Positions 15,686 to 25,526 of a DNA stretch of 64,000 bases are shown piece after piece. Origin of the DNA: Pseudomonadota bacterium (lineage in GTDB: Bacteria; Pseudomonadota; Alphaproteobacteria; Rhizobiales; Rhizobiaceae); assembly GCA_023451735.1 (NCBI GenBank), contig JAEXYH010000066.1, positions 1-64,000 on the forward strand. The letters are read 5' to 3'. The notes beneath the pieces were generated by a model, which was not told where the DNA came from, searched no databases, and saw only the letters and a list, made by a program, of their open reading frames with translations. The stretch's first letter is position 1. Each line of letters starts with the position of its first letter. The translations under genes were made by a program, and so were the position numbers.

Positions 15686-16146
15686 AGGCCGCCGGGCCGG
15701 CGCATCCAGTCCGGCAGGCCGTTAAGGTGCATCGGCGGTTTTCCGAGCACGAGGAGCAGGATGCAGCCGATCACGGCGATCGTTGCCACGGTGATCGCCG
15801 AACTCCGCCACGTCGCATACTGCCCTTGCGGCTTGAAGAGGTTCAGGATGAGGAAGCCGGCGCGGATATGGATGATCACCAGCAGGCCGACGATGACTAA
15901 CTTCAGCATCATCCATGTCGTGAAGACCTCCCGCATGAACAGCAGGGCCGTGCCGGCAAGCACTGCGATGAAAGCGGCGGGCGAGGTGATGTGGATGAAT
16001 ACCCGCCGCACATGCCGCTGCAGCTCCAGCATGCGCTCACCGTCCCCGGCGGCGCTGCGCTGGCTAAACAGGCTCGGCAGCACCAGAAGGCCGCCACACC
16101 AAAAGATCAGTCCCAGAATATGCAGGGCTTTGAGCAGGGCGATCAT
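15655..16146 (-). CDS. CopD-like membrane protein
   Basis: A 163-residue protein with four helices, beginning MIALLKALHILGLIFWCGGL, the N-terminal pattern shared by CopD-domain and HemJ-like proteins. The start at 16146 overlaps the stop of the CtaG-like gene (ATGA), so the two are coupled. CopD proteins take part in copper uptake or periplasmic copper handling, and HemJ in protoporphyrinogen oxidation. Beside an oxidase and a CtaG homologue, a role in cofactor supply is the reasonable inference. Confidence 0.75.
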   Translation of the reverse strand: MIALLKALHILGLIFWCGGLLVLPSLFSQRSAAGDGERMLELQRHVRRVFIHITSPAAFIAVLAGTALLFMREVFTTWMMLKLVIVGLLVIIHIRAGFLILNLFKPQGQYATWRSSAITVATIAVIGCILLLVLGKPPMHLNGLPDWMRRPGGLQSFAETARP

Positions 16147-16901
16147 CGGCTTGCTTCGTCGGCGACGTTCAACAGGATGCGTCCGGCAAGCAATGCCAGC
16201 GCTGCGGCCAGATAGGGGATTGCGCCGGGAGCCCACATGATCAGGCCCGCCAGTTGTTGATCCTGAAGCGCGCTCAGCCCCCAGGGCTCGGTCACGGAAA
16301 TATGCGCCGCATAGAGCGGCACGCGGGCAAAGGTGACGATGGCACCAAGCGCGCCCATCTGGATCACCGTCCCGAGCATGATGCCGAGCGCCGAACCGAG
16401 TGACGCGGCCGTTGCCAGCACGGATATCCAGAGCCATATGGCGCTGAACAGCAGGCTCAACTCCATTACCCAGAAGATGCGGCTATCGGCCAATGCGGCA
16501 GCATAAGGTGCGGGCGCGTGCCAGAACCAGAGCACTACCATATGCGTGATGAAGGCGAAGGCGCCGAAGCGTCCAAGCGGCGTCAGTCGCCACGCAGAGG
16601 GTAGTGACGTCACTAGCAGGGGCGCGATCACAGCAACCAGCACCACATGATGCGCCACCCGCGCTGAGAATAGCGCCGAGGTCAGCGCGCAAAGGGGTGA
16701 GACGAACAAAATGGTGAGCAAAGTCCAGGCCGTGATCGCTGCGCCAAGGCGCTGGCCGCGACCGTGAATTGGCTCGCGCCAAAGCGTGAACAGGTGAAAG
16801 CCGGCAGTGCTGGCGATCAACGCCAACAGCGTGAAATCGAGATTCCAGCGCGACAGCCATTCCGCCGGGACGGGGGCTGATCCGCAATAGGGATCGATCA
16901 T
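16143..16901 (-). CDS. caa3-type CtaG-like cytochrome oxidase assembly protein
   Basis: A 252-residue membrane protein with about seven helices. It shows the patterns of the CtaG_2 family: an N-terminal helix after SRWNLDFTLLAL, SPLCALTSALFSARVAHHVVLV in the middle, WFWHAPAPYAAAL, and a C-terminal DQQLAGLIMWAPGAIPYL. Members help copper insertion into heme-copper oxidases, without relation to the classical CtaG/Cox11. It is the first gene of the minus-strand oxidase cluster and overlaps the CopD-like gene by four bases. Confidence 0.85.
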   Translation of the reverse strand: MIDPYCGSAPVPAEWLSRWNLDFTLLALIASTAGFHLFTLWREPIHGRGQRLGAAITAWTLLTILFVSPLCALTSALFSARVAHHVVLVAVIAPLLVTSLPSAWRLTPLGRFGAFAFITHMVVLWFWHAPAPYAAALADSRIFWVMELSLLFSAIWLWISVLATAASLGSALGIMLGTVIQMGALGAIVTFARVPLYAAHISVTEPWGLSALQDQQLAGLIMWAPGAIPYLAAALALLAGRILLNVADEASR

Positions 16902-17228
16902 GTCGCCTCTCCAGACTTAAACCTCGCGACCATGCGTAGCCGCGATCATCGCAATGCGTAGGCGACTGAAAGGCATCGGATGGTCAAGACGCAATCCACT
17001 TCAGCAGTCAAACGTTCAATCGGGTGTTTCGATGCAACGGCCGAAGGTGACATATGGCCACAGCCAACATCCGAACCGGATATCAACCCAATGTCGCCTC
17101 CCGTACGTTTCGAAATGGATCGGATGTCGCGCGACGATATGAGCCTGCGCGTCATCCCGCGAGCCCGGAACGCCGCAGGTGAAGGCCCGTTGACGCCGAA
17201 CAATGAAACGGCAGCGAGGCGCCAGAGA
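16902..17228. other. Leader region between CtaG-like and oxidoreductase genes
   Basis: This divergent region of 327 bases probably contains the promoters of both neighbours. A frame in phase with the downstream oxidoreductase runs through it from an ATG at 16980, but its predicted 83 residues resemble no part of the family, so I treat it as non-coding. Confidence 0.5.
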
Positions 17229-19553
17229 ATGACTGGATTACAAGCAGGGACCAACCTTCGTACCGACGCCAAAAAGGACCCTGCTGCACGTGATACCGTG
17301 GAATATACAGGCGCATCGGGCGGTTGGGGTTCGCTGCGCGGGATTGCCGAGACATTTGGAAAGTCCTGGAATACCCCGGCCGTCACCGAAACCTTGCTCA
17401 GGCAGAACAAGCCGAAAGGCTTCATGTGCGTGTCCTGTTCATGGAGCAAGCCTGCCGATCATCATGCTATTGAGTTCTGCGAGAACGGCGCCAAGGCGAC
17501 GCTCTGGGAGTTGACGACGAAGCGCTGCACGCCGGCCTTTTTCGCCAAACACACGGTCAGCGAGTTGCAACAATGGAGCGACTTCGACCTGGAAGACCAG
17601 GGACGCCTCACGCATCCGCTGCGCTACGATGCGGCAAGCGACCATTACGTGCCGTGCGAATGGGACGAAGCATTCTCAGCCATCGGCGCAGAGCTGCGCG
17701 GGCTCGATCCGGACTCGACTGTCTTCTATGCCTCCGGTCGCGCCAGTCTCGAAACATCCTATCTCTATGCGCTGTTCGCGCGCCTGTATGGCACAAACAA
17801 TCTGCCCGACAGTTCCAACATGTGTCACGAGACGACGTCGGTGGCGCTCAAGGAAACGATCGGTGTCTCCGTCGGAACCATCGTTTTCGAAGACCTCGCC
17901 AAATGCGACGCGATGTTCTTCTTCGGTCAGAACACCGGCACCAATAGCCCGCGCTTCCTGCATCCGCTGCAGGATGCCGCCAAACGCGGCGTCAAGATCG
18001 TCACCTTCAATCCGCTGCGGGAGAAGGGACTGGAGAGCTTCATCAATCCGCAAAATCCGTCCGAAATGCTGACCGGGGATGCGACCCCGATCTCGTCGCA
18101 ATATCACCAGGTGAAGGTCGGCGGCGACATCGCTGTGATCCTCGGCATCTGCAAGCACGTCTTTGCCGCCGACGACGTGGCAAAAAACGCCGGCGCCAAG
18201 CGGGTGATCGATGTCGATTTCATCGCCCAGCACACGGACGGCCTCGAAGAATTCGAAGCCCGTGTCCGCGCCATGTCATGGGACTCCATCGAGACGGCAT
18301 CGGGCCTGTCGCGATCGGCGATCGAACAGGCCGCGCAGGTTTACGTGGACGCCGAGCGGGTGATCGGCATCTACGGCATGGGCCTGACGCAGCATGTCCA
18401 CGGCTTCGAGAATGTCGCGATGCTCGTCAATATGCTGCTGCTACGCGGCAATATCGGCCGCGAGGGCGCCGGCATTTCGCCTGTGCGAGGCCATTCCAAT
18501 GTGCAGGGTCAGCGCACCGTCGGCATCGCTGAGAAGCCCGAACTGGTGCCGCTCGACAGGCTGGCCGAACAGTTCGGTTTTGAGCCGCCGCGCCATGAAG
18601 GCATGAACACTGTTGCAGTCTGCGAAGGTTTGCTCACGGGCAAGGTCAAAGCCTTCATTGGTCTTGGCGGCAATTTCGTGCGCGCGATCCCCGACAACTC
18701 CGTGGTGAGGCCCGCCTGGAGCCGCATGCAATTGACAGTGCAGATCGCCACTAAGCTCAATCACAGCCATCTCGCGACCGGGAAGGCGGCCTATCTGCTG
18801 CCGTGCCTCGGTCGTTCCGAGGAAGACATGCAGACGTCGGGGCCGCAGGCGGTCACGATGGAAGACACGTTCAGCCACATCCACGGATCGATCGGTCGCC
18901 GCTCACCGGCGAGCAAGCAGCTTAAGTCGGAAATCGCCATCGTCGCAGAGTTGGCCAAAGCCACATTGCCGGCGCATCCAAAGATGCGGTGGGATGAGTG
19001 GGTCGCGGATTACTGCCGCGTGCGAGACCTGATCGCCGAAACCTATCCAGAAGAATTCTCGGACTTCAACGAACGGATGTTTACGCCCGGTGGCTTTTAT
19101 CGGGGCAATGCTGCGCGCGAACGCATCTGGAAGACCGAAAGCGGCAAGGCTGCTTTCACCATTCCCAACGACAGCTCCTCGACCGGCTTCCGCGACGCGC
19201 CAGGCCGCTTTCGTCTGATCACCTTGCGCAGCAATGATCAGTTCAACACAACGGTCTATGGCGCCAGCGACCGACTTCGCGGGATCGAAGGCAAAAGGGA
19301 CGTCTTGCTAATCAACCATGAGGACATTGTTCGTGCGGGGTTGAAGGTGGGGCAGCGCGTATCGCTCGTCAGTGATGCCGGCGACAACGTGGATCGTCGA
19401 GTTGGGCCGCTCGAGGTCACGCCGTATCGTCTGCCGGACGGTTGTCTTGGTGCATATTACCCCGAAGCAAATCCGTTGGTCGCGCTCGCCAATCACGATA
19501 CCAAATCACAGACGCCGGGATACAAGTCTGTGCCTGTCAAGATCGTGGCATAA
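17229..19553 (+). CDS. FdhF/YdeP family molybdopterin oxidoreductase
   Basis: A 774-residue putative molybdopterin enzyme of the FdhF/YdeP type. The N-terminus has GGWGSLRGIAE and the Cys pair GFMCVSCSWSKP rather than the four-Cys cluster of classical formate dehydrogenases. The metal-ligand region is DSSNMCHETTSVAL, followed by FFFGQNTGTNSPRF, an MGD-binding pattern. The C-terminal molydop-binding domain is seen at TLRSNDQFNTTVYG. I chose ATG 17229 because it gives the usual family length. A formate/nitrite transporter converges on it 19 bases away, which hints at formate but does not prove the substrate. Confidence 0.88.
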   Translation: MTGLQAGTNLRTDAKKDPAARDTVEYTGASGGWGSLRGIAETFGKSWNTPAVTETLLRQNKPKGFMCVSCSWSKPADHHAIEFCENGAKATLWELTTKRCTPAFFAKHTVSELQQWSDFDLEDQGRLTHPLRYDAASDHYVPCEWDEAFSAIGAELRGLDPDSTVFYASGRASLETSYLYALFARLYGTNNLPDSSNMCHETTSVALKETIGVSVGTIVFEDLAKCDAMFFFGQNTGTNSPRFLHPLQDAAKRGVKIVTFNPLREKGLESFINPQNPSEMLTGDATPISSQYHQVKVGGDIAVILGICKHVFAADDVAKNAGAKRVIDVDFIAQHTDGLEEFEARVRAMSWDSIETASGLSRSAIEQAAQVYVDAERVIGIYGMGLTQHVHGFENVAMLVNMLLLRGNIGREGAGISPVRGHSNVQGQRTVGIAEKPELVPLDRLAEQFGFEPPRHEGMNTVAVCEGLLTGKVKAFIGLGGNFVRAIPDNSVVRPAWSRMQLTVQIATKLNHSHLATGKAAYLLPCLGRSEEDMQTSGPQAVTMEDTFSHIHGSIGRRSPASKQLKSEIAIVAELAKATLPAHPKMRWDEWVADYCRVRDLIAETYPEEFSDFNERMFTPGGFYRGNAARERIWKTESGKAAFTIPNDSSSTGFRDAPGRFRLITLRSNDQFNTTVYGASDRLRGIEGKRDVLLINHEDIVRAGLKVGQRVSLVSDAGDNVDRRVGPLEVTPYRLPDGCLGAYYPEANPLVALANHDTKSQTPGYKSVPVKIVA

Positions 19554-19572
19554 GCCAGACGGCTGCCACAGC

Positions 19573-20424
19573 TCAATCTTTCTTGCGCAGATAGGCGAGT
19601 GCATAGGCGGTAGCGATCAGAAAGCCGCCAACGATATTGCCGAGGGTAACAGGGATCAGGTTGGCGATGAAACCTGCAATAGATATGGATGGAAATGATC
19701 CGGCTGTGATGCCTGCAGTCTGCCAGAATTGAACGTCTGCAAAGCTCTTGATCATCCATCCATAGGGGATGAGGTACATGTTCGCGACCGAGTGCTCCAG
19801 ACCGGCGGCGACGAAGGCAGAAATTGGCAGCGAGACCGCGAAGACCTTGTCGGCAACTGAATTGGCGCCGTAACTCATCCATACCGCCAAACAGACCAGC
19901 ATATTGGCGAGCACGCCGCTGGCAAAAGCCGGGAGGAAGCCCGGCGCGCCTTTTGTTTCTGCAAGTTTAAGCGCAGCGTGACCGACAGCCCCATCGCCAG
20001 CCAGATGTACCTCCGATAAAAGAACCAGTATCGCGATCAGCAATGCACCGGCCAGATTGGCCAAATAGGCCACACCCCACGCCGCGAGCATATCGCGCAA
20101 TGTTAATTGGCGGGCGACGAGAAGTCCGGCCATCAACGTATTACCCGTAAACAACTCGGCGCCCGCGACAATCACCAAGACAAGGCCCAGTACAAAGACC
20201 AAACCTGCTAGTATCTGGCTCAGACCATGGGGCAAAGCGTCTCCGCCCGCCAGAGCAATGGTCGCGAAAAGAGCACCGAATGCGATGTAGGCGCCTGCAA
20301 CTACGCCAAGTATCGTAGCGGTGGTCACTGGGAGGCAAGCCTTCTCCTTGAGCGCATCGCTGACGTGCTCGGCTAGAGACGGTGGCTTTGGAGCAGCAAG
20401 AGCTTCGACCGGATCGCGAACCAT
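19573..20424 (-). CDS. Formate/nitrite transporter (FNT family)
   Basis: A 283-residue protein with six helices and FNT signatures: GAELFTGNTLMAGL (the omega-loop region), YLANLAGALLIAIL, SGVLANMLVCLAVW, EHSVANMYLIPYG with the conserved His, and NLIPVTLGNIVGG. These channels form pentamers and move formate, nitrite or related small anions. It is convergent with the molybdopterin oxidoreductase, so import or export of formate is the likeliest role. Confidence 0.9.
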   Translation of the reverse strand: MVRDPVEALAAPKPPSLAEHVSDALKEKACLPVTTATILGVVAGAYIAFGALFATIALAGGDALPHGLSQILAGLVFVLGLVLVIVAGAELFTGNTLMAGLLVARQLTLRDMLAAWGVAYLANLAGALLIAILVLLSEVHLAGDGAVGHAALKLAETKGAPGFLPAFASGVLANMLVCLAVWMSYGANSVADKVFAVSLPISAFVAAGLEHSVANMYLIPYGWMIKSFADVQFWQTAGITAGSFPSISIAGFIANLIPVTLGNIVGGFLIATAYALAYLRKKD

Positions 20425-20634
20425 GTAATTTCCATCTTCCTATCGCCGCAGGTGACGCGATGCGCGTGTACTATGCTGCGGATTTAGAGGCAGCCCCCGC
20501 GCGGGTACAGGCGGCCAACAAGAAACCATACGGAAGGTTTCTGAACGTTGCCGCGACTATCGAGCGCGCCCATCGGGTCAAAGTGGATCTGTCTGCTTCC
20601 ACTAGGCGCAAGCTTTCGATGCGAATTCCGCAAT

Positions 20635-20658
20635 GCCCGCTTCTGGCGCAAAGCGGAC
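20635..20658 (+). repeat. Palindromic intergenic repeat, copy 3
   Basis: Core TGGCGCAAAGCGGAC at 20644-20658, identical to copies 1 and 4, with CCGCT and AGCGG arms. It lies in the 286-base gap between the FNT and GntR genes, where I see no gene. Confidence 0.6.
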
Positions 20659-20710
20659 GTCCTGCTTGTTCCTTCCGGATCGCGAACTTTGAGGTGGGGC
20701 GGGGGCACCC

Positions 20711-21517
20711 TTACGCCGATAAAGAAGCGGCAAGTAGATATCCTGTCGTCGCATTATTCTGCTGATCGTCCTGCGATAGCGCATTCAGGTCGAGGGTTTC
20801 GCCGCGGAGGCGGGATAATGTGGTCAGCGCACGGTCACGGTCACCGTCGAGGAGTTGCCCGAGATTGGTGACCCCTGCATTGGGCCGGCGTTGCCGGATC
20901 GCTTTGAGTGTCGCTGCCATCAGGTTGGCGCTCATGCGCCGGAGTTCGACGGTCTGGTAGTCGAGCGGGGTCTTCCAGATCGTGGTCCAGACCGTGTGAT
21001 TGGCGAGGTCGGTTAGTAACTCGACCAGCAACTGGTTGCCCGAGCCGCGCGCGATCGTCTTGACGGCGCGGGTCATGGTGCGCGCAAACGCAATGGGATC
21101 ATTGACCTCAATGAGTGATTTGAGTTCGTCGCTGCGGCGGGCGAGGGTGTCGATATAGCTTTCGATCGGCGTGGTCGCCATGGTGTGCACGGCCAGCATC
21201 GACAATGCGGTGCGCACATTGAACAGATCGGCTACCGATTTCAGCGACAGCGGTTTGATGTAAGCGCCGCGTCGTGGCCGCAATTCGACAAGGCGGCGCC
21301 GCTCGAGGATACGGATCGCTTCACGGATGGGGCCGCGGCTGACGCCGAAATCGCGCGCCAGATCGAGTTCAACCAGACGCTCGCCGGCCTTGCGTCGGCC
21401 GGACACGATCTCGGCACCGAGTTCTTCGGCCACCTGATCGGGCAATGTGCGCGGCGCAAATCTACGCTCACTCACGCGGTCTTGTTCAGTCGATGGCGTG
21501 CGAAGTACCGCGGCCAT
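20711..21517 (-). CDS. GntR family (FadR-type) transcriptional regulator
   Basis: A 268-residue regulator with an N-terminal winged helix at about residues 20-90 (VAEELGAEIVSGRRKAGERL, then DFGVSRGPIREAIRILERR). A helical FCD-type effector domain follows. It diverges from the ABC transporter/CoA-ligase operon, and a palindromic site of GntR type lies between them (21600-21618). The likely ligand is the transported acid or its CoA ester, acting to release repression. That part is inference from context. Confidence 0.9.
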   Translation of the reverse strand: MAAVLRTPSTEQDRVSERRFAPRTLPDQVAEELGAEIVSGRRKAGERLVELDLARDFGVSRGPIREAIRILERRRLVELRPRRGAYIKPLSLKSVADLFNVRTALSMLAVHTMATTPIESYIDTLARRSDELKSLIEVNDPIAFARTMTRAVKTIARGSGNQLLVELLTDLANHTVWTTIWKTPLDYQTVELRRMSANLMAATLKAIRQRRPNAGVTNLGQLLDGDRDRALTTLSRLRGETLDLNALSQDDQQNNATTGYLLAASLSA

Positions 21518-21599
21518 GACGTTCTCCTTCGCAATTCGTTCCGAGCCGCGGAATGCCCGCGGTCATGCGACAACAATCTCTTGGTAGCGCACAAAGTCA

Positions 21600-21618
21600 A
21601 TTGTTGACAATCGACAAT
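21600..21618. promoter_or_regulatory. Probable GntR operator
   Basis: ATTGT-TG-ACAAT (21600-21611) is a hyphenated palindrome of the FadR-subfamily type, followed by a further ACAAT half-site (21614-21618). It is 83 bases upstream of the GntR start and about 250 bases before the first transporter gene, well placed to control both. Confidence 0.6.
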
Positions 21619-21869
21619 CAGTGACCTTTCATCAGCGCGTCGTCGCACAAACGATACCGGCACAAAGCTGGATGCGCGGCGCGAAGTCCCGGCGGCAGAT
21701 CGGGACGTGAGGGAGGTAACGATGGCGACAACGCCTGTGCTGGCTTTTATCCAGCCGATTACTCTTAAGCCGCATTGTGTCGGCCGTCCTGCATGTGCGC
21801 GCGACTGTCCTGCGAAGGATATGGCGTCCGTCGAAAGTCATCTTCATCCATACGTCGATTGAGGTCGCC

Positions 21870-22928
21870 ATGATGGGCATGGCCGACATCCCGACGGCAG
21901 TTGATCCAAATACGCGCCGAAGCGAATCCACCGCCGCATCTGCTCGGCCGTTGCTGGATGTCCGCAATCTGTCGCTGTCCTTCGCGACGGCACGCGGGGC
22001 GCTGCCGATCACGCGCAATGTGAATTTCAGGATCGCGCCCGGCGAACGCGTCGGTCTGGTTGGTGAGAGCGGTTGCGGCAAGACCGTGACGGGCCTGTCA
22101 CTGCTGCGACTGCTGCCCCCGCAGTCAGCGCGCATCGATGGCGAGATCATCTTCAACGGCGTCAACCTGTCTTCGCTGTCGCCGCGAAAACTGCGCGCCA
22201 TTCGTGGCCGCGAGATCGCGATGATCTTTCAGGAGCCGATGAGTGCGCTTGATCCGGTATTCACGGTGGGTGACCAGATCGCGGAGGCCTATCGTATTCA
22301 CTTTCCTGTCAGCCGGGCGGAAGCGCGTGAGCGCGCCATTAAGGCATTGCGCGATGTCGGCATTCCCGCGCCGGAGCGGCGCTGCGATGAATATCCGCAT
22401 CAATTGTCCGGCGGCATGCGCCAGCGTGTGATGATCGCGATGGCACTGATCTGCGAGCCCAAACTGTTGATCGCCGATGAGCCAACCACGGCGCTCGACG
22501 TCACCGTGCAAGCGCAGATCACGGATCTCTTGCGCTCTCTCAGCGAGCGCACCGGCACCGCATTGATCTTCATCACCCATGATCTCGGCGTCGTCGCGGA
22601 GACATGCACGCGCATGATCACCATGTATGCCGGCGAGGTGGTCGAGGACGCGCCGGTGGACGACGCGCTGATGCGGCCGCGGCATCCCTATACGTCGGGC
22701 CTGTTGCGCTCGTTGCCAAGCCTCAGCGAGCGCCGCGGTGTTCTGGCGTCGATTCCTGGTCGCGTGCCATCGCCCAATGCGATGCCCGCGGGCTGCCGGT
22801 TTCGCGCCCGCTGCACGCATGCAGCCGCCGGCTGCGAGCGCGAACAGGCAATGATCGAGACCAGCGCCCAGCGCGCCGCGCGCTGCTGGCGCGCGCCGGA
22901 GCTCGAGTTGCCGGGAGCGGTGAACTGA
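21870..22928 (+). CDS. Peptide/nickel-type ABC transporter ATPase (DppD/OppD type)
   Basis: A 352-residue ATPase of the oligopeptide transporter family. Walker A is GESGCGKT at about residue 70, followed by the Q loop FQEPMSALDP, signature LSGGMRQRV, Walker B LLIADEPTTALD and switch His (FITHDLG). The C-terminal oligo_HPY region has Cys residues (GCRFRARCTHAAAGC), typical of this group and a possible Fe-S site. ATG 21870 is chosen over an upstream frame start that gives an atypical N-terminus. It pairs with the next ATPase, with which it overlaps by one base. Confidence 0.9.
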   Translation: MMGMADIPTAVDPNTRRSESTAASARPLLDVRNLSLSFATARGALPITRNVNFRIAPGERVGLVGESGCGKTVTGLSLLRLLPPQSARIDGEIIFNGVNLSSLSPRKLRAIRGREIAMIFQEPMSALDPVFTVGDQIAEAYRIHFPVSRAEARERAIKALRDVGIPAPERRCDEYPHQLSGGMRQRVMIAMALICEPKLLIADEPTTALDVTVQAQITDLLRSLSERTGTALIFITHDLGVVAETCTRMITMYAGEVVEDAPVDDALMRPRHPYTSGLLRSLPSLSERRGVLASIPGRVPSPNAMPAGCRFRARCTHAAAGCEREQAMIETSAQRAARCWRAPELELPGAVN

Positions 22929-23974
22929 TGGCAGCTCCTCACCAAGATCACGGCGTGCTCGCGGTTCGCGATTTGCGCATCCTGTTCCCGACCCGGGACG
23001 GTCGCGATACGGTCAAGGCGATCGACGGCATGGATTTCGACGTACGGGCCGGGGAGACCTTCGGCATTATCGGCGAATCCGGTTCGGGCAAGACCACGCT
23101 TGGCCGCGCGCTGGTGTCGCTGCTGCCGCCGACCGAAGGTCAGATCCTGCATGACGGCACCGATCCGGCGGCGCTCGGAACCGGTGCGTTCCGCAAGCAT
23201 CGGCGCGACTATCAGATCATTTTTCAGGATCCCAACGCGGCCCTCAATCCGCGCATGACCATCATCGACAGCATTGTCGAGCCGATGGAGATCATGCGGG
23301 AAGGCAATGCGGAGACGCGGCTTCGCCGCGGCATCGAGGTGCTGGAACGCGTCGGTCTGTCATCGGAGGCCGCGGACCGCTATCCGCACCAGCTTTCCGG
23401 TGGCCAGAAGCAACGCGTCAATATCGCCCGTGTGCTGACGCTGCGGCCGAAAGTGATCGTCTGCGACGAGGTGGTGGCGGCGCTTGACGTTTCCATCCGC
23501 GGCGACGTGCTCAATCTGTTTGCCGACCTGCAGCGCGAATTCGGCCTGACTTATGTTTTTATCACCCACGATATTTCGGTGGTGTCACATATCTCCGATC
23601 GCATCGCCGTGACCTATCTAGGCAAGCTGATGGAGCTCGGTCCGGCGGAAGACGTGGTCGAGCATCCGCTGCATCCTTATACGCGCGCGCTGCTGTCGGC
23701 CGAGCCGGTCCCGCTGCCGTCGCATCTGCGCGTCGATCGCCGCATCATCCTCGAAGGTGAAATTCCGAGCCCTGTCGCGCCACCATCGGGGTGCCGCTTC
23801 CGCACGCGTTGCCCATCGGTTCAGCCGCGCTGCTCCGCAGAAATGCCGGAATGGCGGGAGGTCAAACCCGGGCATCGCGTTGCCTGCCACTTTGCCACGG
23901 CCGACGGACCACCACCGAATAATCAGAAGATGCCAAACGCGTCATTGTCATTGGGAGAAACAACATGCGTGTGA
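22928..23974 (+). CDS. Peptide/nickel-type ABC transporter ATPase (DppF/OppF type)
   Basis: A 348-residue second ATPase. Walker A is GESGSGKTT, the Q loop FQDPNAALNP, the signature LSGGQKQRV, and switch FITHDISV. Walker B reads VIVCDEVVAALD, with VV where PT or PV is usual, but the catalytic Glu is retained. The C-terminal Cys motif GCRFRTRCPSVQPRC is present. The ATG overlaps the preceding TGA by one base. The last 10 bases overlap the solute-binding protein gene, which supports one polycistron. Confidence 0.9.
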   Translation: MAAPHQDHGVLAVRDLRILFPTRDGRDTVKAIDGMDFDVRAGETFGIIGESGSGKTTLGRALVSLLPPTEGQILHDGTDPAALGTGAFRKHRRDYQIIFQDPNAALNPRMTIIDSIVEPMEIMREGNAETRLRRGIEVLERVGLSSEAADRYPHQLSGGQKQRVNIARVLTLRPKVIVCDEVVAALDVSIRGDVLNLFADLQREFGLTYVFITHDISVVSHISDRIAVTYLGKLMELGPAEDVVEHPLHPYTRALLSAEPVPLPSHLRVDRRIILEGEIPSPVAPPSGCRFRTRCPSVQPRCSAEMPEWREVKPGHRVACHFATADGPPPNNQKMPNASLSLGETTCV

Positions 23975-25518
23975 TCGATCTCGGGGAACGGCAATTGCGT
24001 CGTCGTGACATTCTGGCGCTGATGGGCGGCGTTGCTGCTGCCGGCGCGCTCGGCATGCCGGCTTTTGCACAGGAAGCGAAGAAAGGGGGCGTGTTGAAGG
24101 TTGGCGCTCCCGCCAATCCGTCGTCGCTCGATCCTGCCACCGGCGGCGCCGGCTCCGATCACAGCATTCTCTGGACCATGTATGACACGCTGGTGGAGTG
24201 GGACTACGACACGCTGAAGCCGAAGCCCGGCATGGCGAAATGGGCGTTCCCCGATCCCAAGACCATGGTGCTGGATATCACCGAGGGCATCAAATTCCAC
24301 GACGGCACGGCGATGGATGCCGAAGCGGTCAAGTTCAATCTCGAACGCAGCCGCTCGGACCAGCGCTCGAACGTCAAGCCAGATCTGTCGAGCGTGGAGA
24401 CGGTCGAGGTGACCGGCCCGCTGCAAGTGACGCTGAAACTGAAGAACCCGGACACCGCGCTGCCAGCAATCTTGTCGGATCGTGCCGGCATGATGGTGTC
24501 GCCGACCAATATCAAGGCGCTCGGCAACGAGACCGATCGCAAGCCGGTCGGGGCAGGGCCGTGGAAATTCGTCAAATGGAACGACAACGAGATCATCGTC
24601 GTTGCACGCCACGAGAACTACTGGCGTAAGGGCCGCCCGTATCTGGACGGCATCGAGTTCAACATCATCACCGAGAACGCCACAGCATTGCGTTCAGTGG
24701 TTGCTGGTCAGAACGATATGGCGTTCCAGCTGCCGGCGCGCCTCAAGCCGGTGATCGAGCGCGCCAAGAACCTCGAGACGGTGACGTCGCCAACGCTGTA
24801 TTGCGTGCAGCTCTATTTCAACTATGCCCGCGCCCCGCTGGACAATGTGAAAGTCCGGCAGGCGATCAATTTCGCACTGGATCGCGATGCCTTCGTCAAG
24901 GCAACGTTGAGCGGTCTCGGTGAGCCCGCCCGGATGACGCTGCCGAGTTCGCACTGGGCGTTCAACAAGGCTGTCGCCAATACCTATCCGCATGATCCCG
25001 AAAAGGCGAAGAAGCTGCTTGCCGAGGCCGGGTTCAACGACGGGCTCGAGCTGACCATCGGGGGTTATACGGATCAGGACTCGGTTCGTCGCGGCGAGGT
25101 GATACAGGAACAGCTCGGCAAGGCTGGCATCCGTCTGAAGTTCACGCGTGGCACCATCGCCGAGATCAGCGCGCAGTTCTTTGCCACCGAGAAGAAGTTC
25201 GATCTGCTCGTCTCGGCCTGGACCGGTCGTCCCGACCCCAGCATGACCTACGCGCTCGGTTTCGATCAGGGTGCTTATTACAATGCCGGCCGCACTGCCG
25301 ACCCCGAACTGTCAAAGCTTGTCAAGGAGAGCCGCGAGAGCGAGGACTTGGCCAAGCGTGCCGAGGTCTTCGCCAAGATCCAGAAGATCACGGTGGAGAC
25401 CGCGCTTTCGGCACCGCTGGCGTTCCAGTTCGAACTCGATGCGCTGTCCGCCAAGGTCAAGGGCTTCAAGCCCAACCTGCTCGGCAAGCCGAAATTCGAA
25501 AACATTTCCCTTGGATAA
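23965..25518 (+). CDS. ABC solute-binding protein, family 5, probable Tat substrate
   Basis: A 517-residue periplasmic binding protein of the SBP_bac_5 family. The N-terminus has a twin-arginine-like motif (LRRRDILALMGG) and a cleavage region PAFAQEA. Family features include GTAMDAEAVKFNLERS, GAGPWKFVKWN and VRQAINFALDRDAFV. Members bind peptides, nickel chelates, opines or other solutes. The carboxylic-acid catabolic genes downstream suggest an acid or amide ligand, unidentified. A stable hairpin follows the stop, which may raise the level of this mRNA segment. Confidence 0.92.
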   Translation: MRVIDLGERQLRRRDILALMGGVAAAGALGMPAFAQEAKKGGVLKVGAPANPSSLDPATGGAGSDHSILWTMYDTLVEWDYDTLKPKPGMAKWAFPDPKTMVLDITEGIKFHDGTAMDAEAVKFNLERSRSDQRSNVKPDLSSVETVEVTGPLQVTLKLKNPDTALPAILSDRAGMMVSPTNIKALGNETDRKPVGAGPWKFVKWNDNEIIVVARHENYWRKGRPYLDGIEFNIITENATALRSVVAGQNDMAFQLPARLKPVIERAKNLETVTSPTLYCVQLYFNYARAPLDNVKVRQAINFALDRDAFVKATLSGLGEPARMTLPSSHWAFNKAVANTYPHDPEKAKKLLAEAGFNDGLELTIGGYTDQDSVRRGEVIQEQLGKAGIRLKFTRGTIAEISAQFFATEKKFDLLVSAWTGRPDPSMTYALGFDQGAYYNAGRTADPELSKLVKESRESEDLAKRAEVFAKIQKITVETALSAPLAFQFELDALSAKVKGFKPNLLGKPKFENISLG

Positions 25519-25526
25519 AAAAGACG

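Noticed and set aside
16980..17228. An 83-residue N-terminal extension of the YdeP-type oxidoreductase
   Set aside because: It resembles no family N-terminus and would exceed the usual length; the internal ATG at 17229 fits better.
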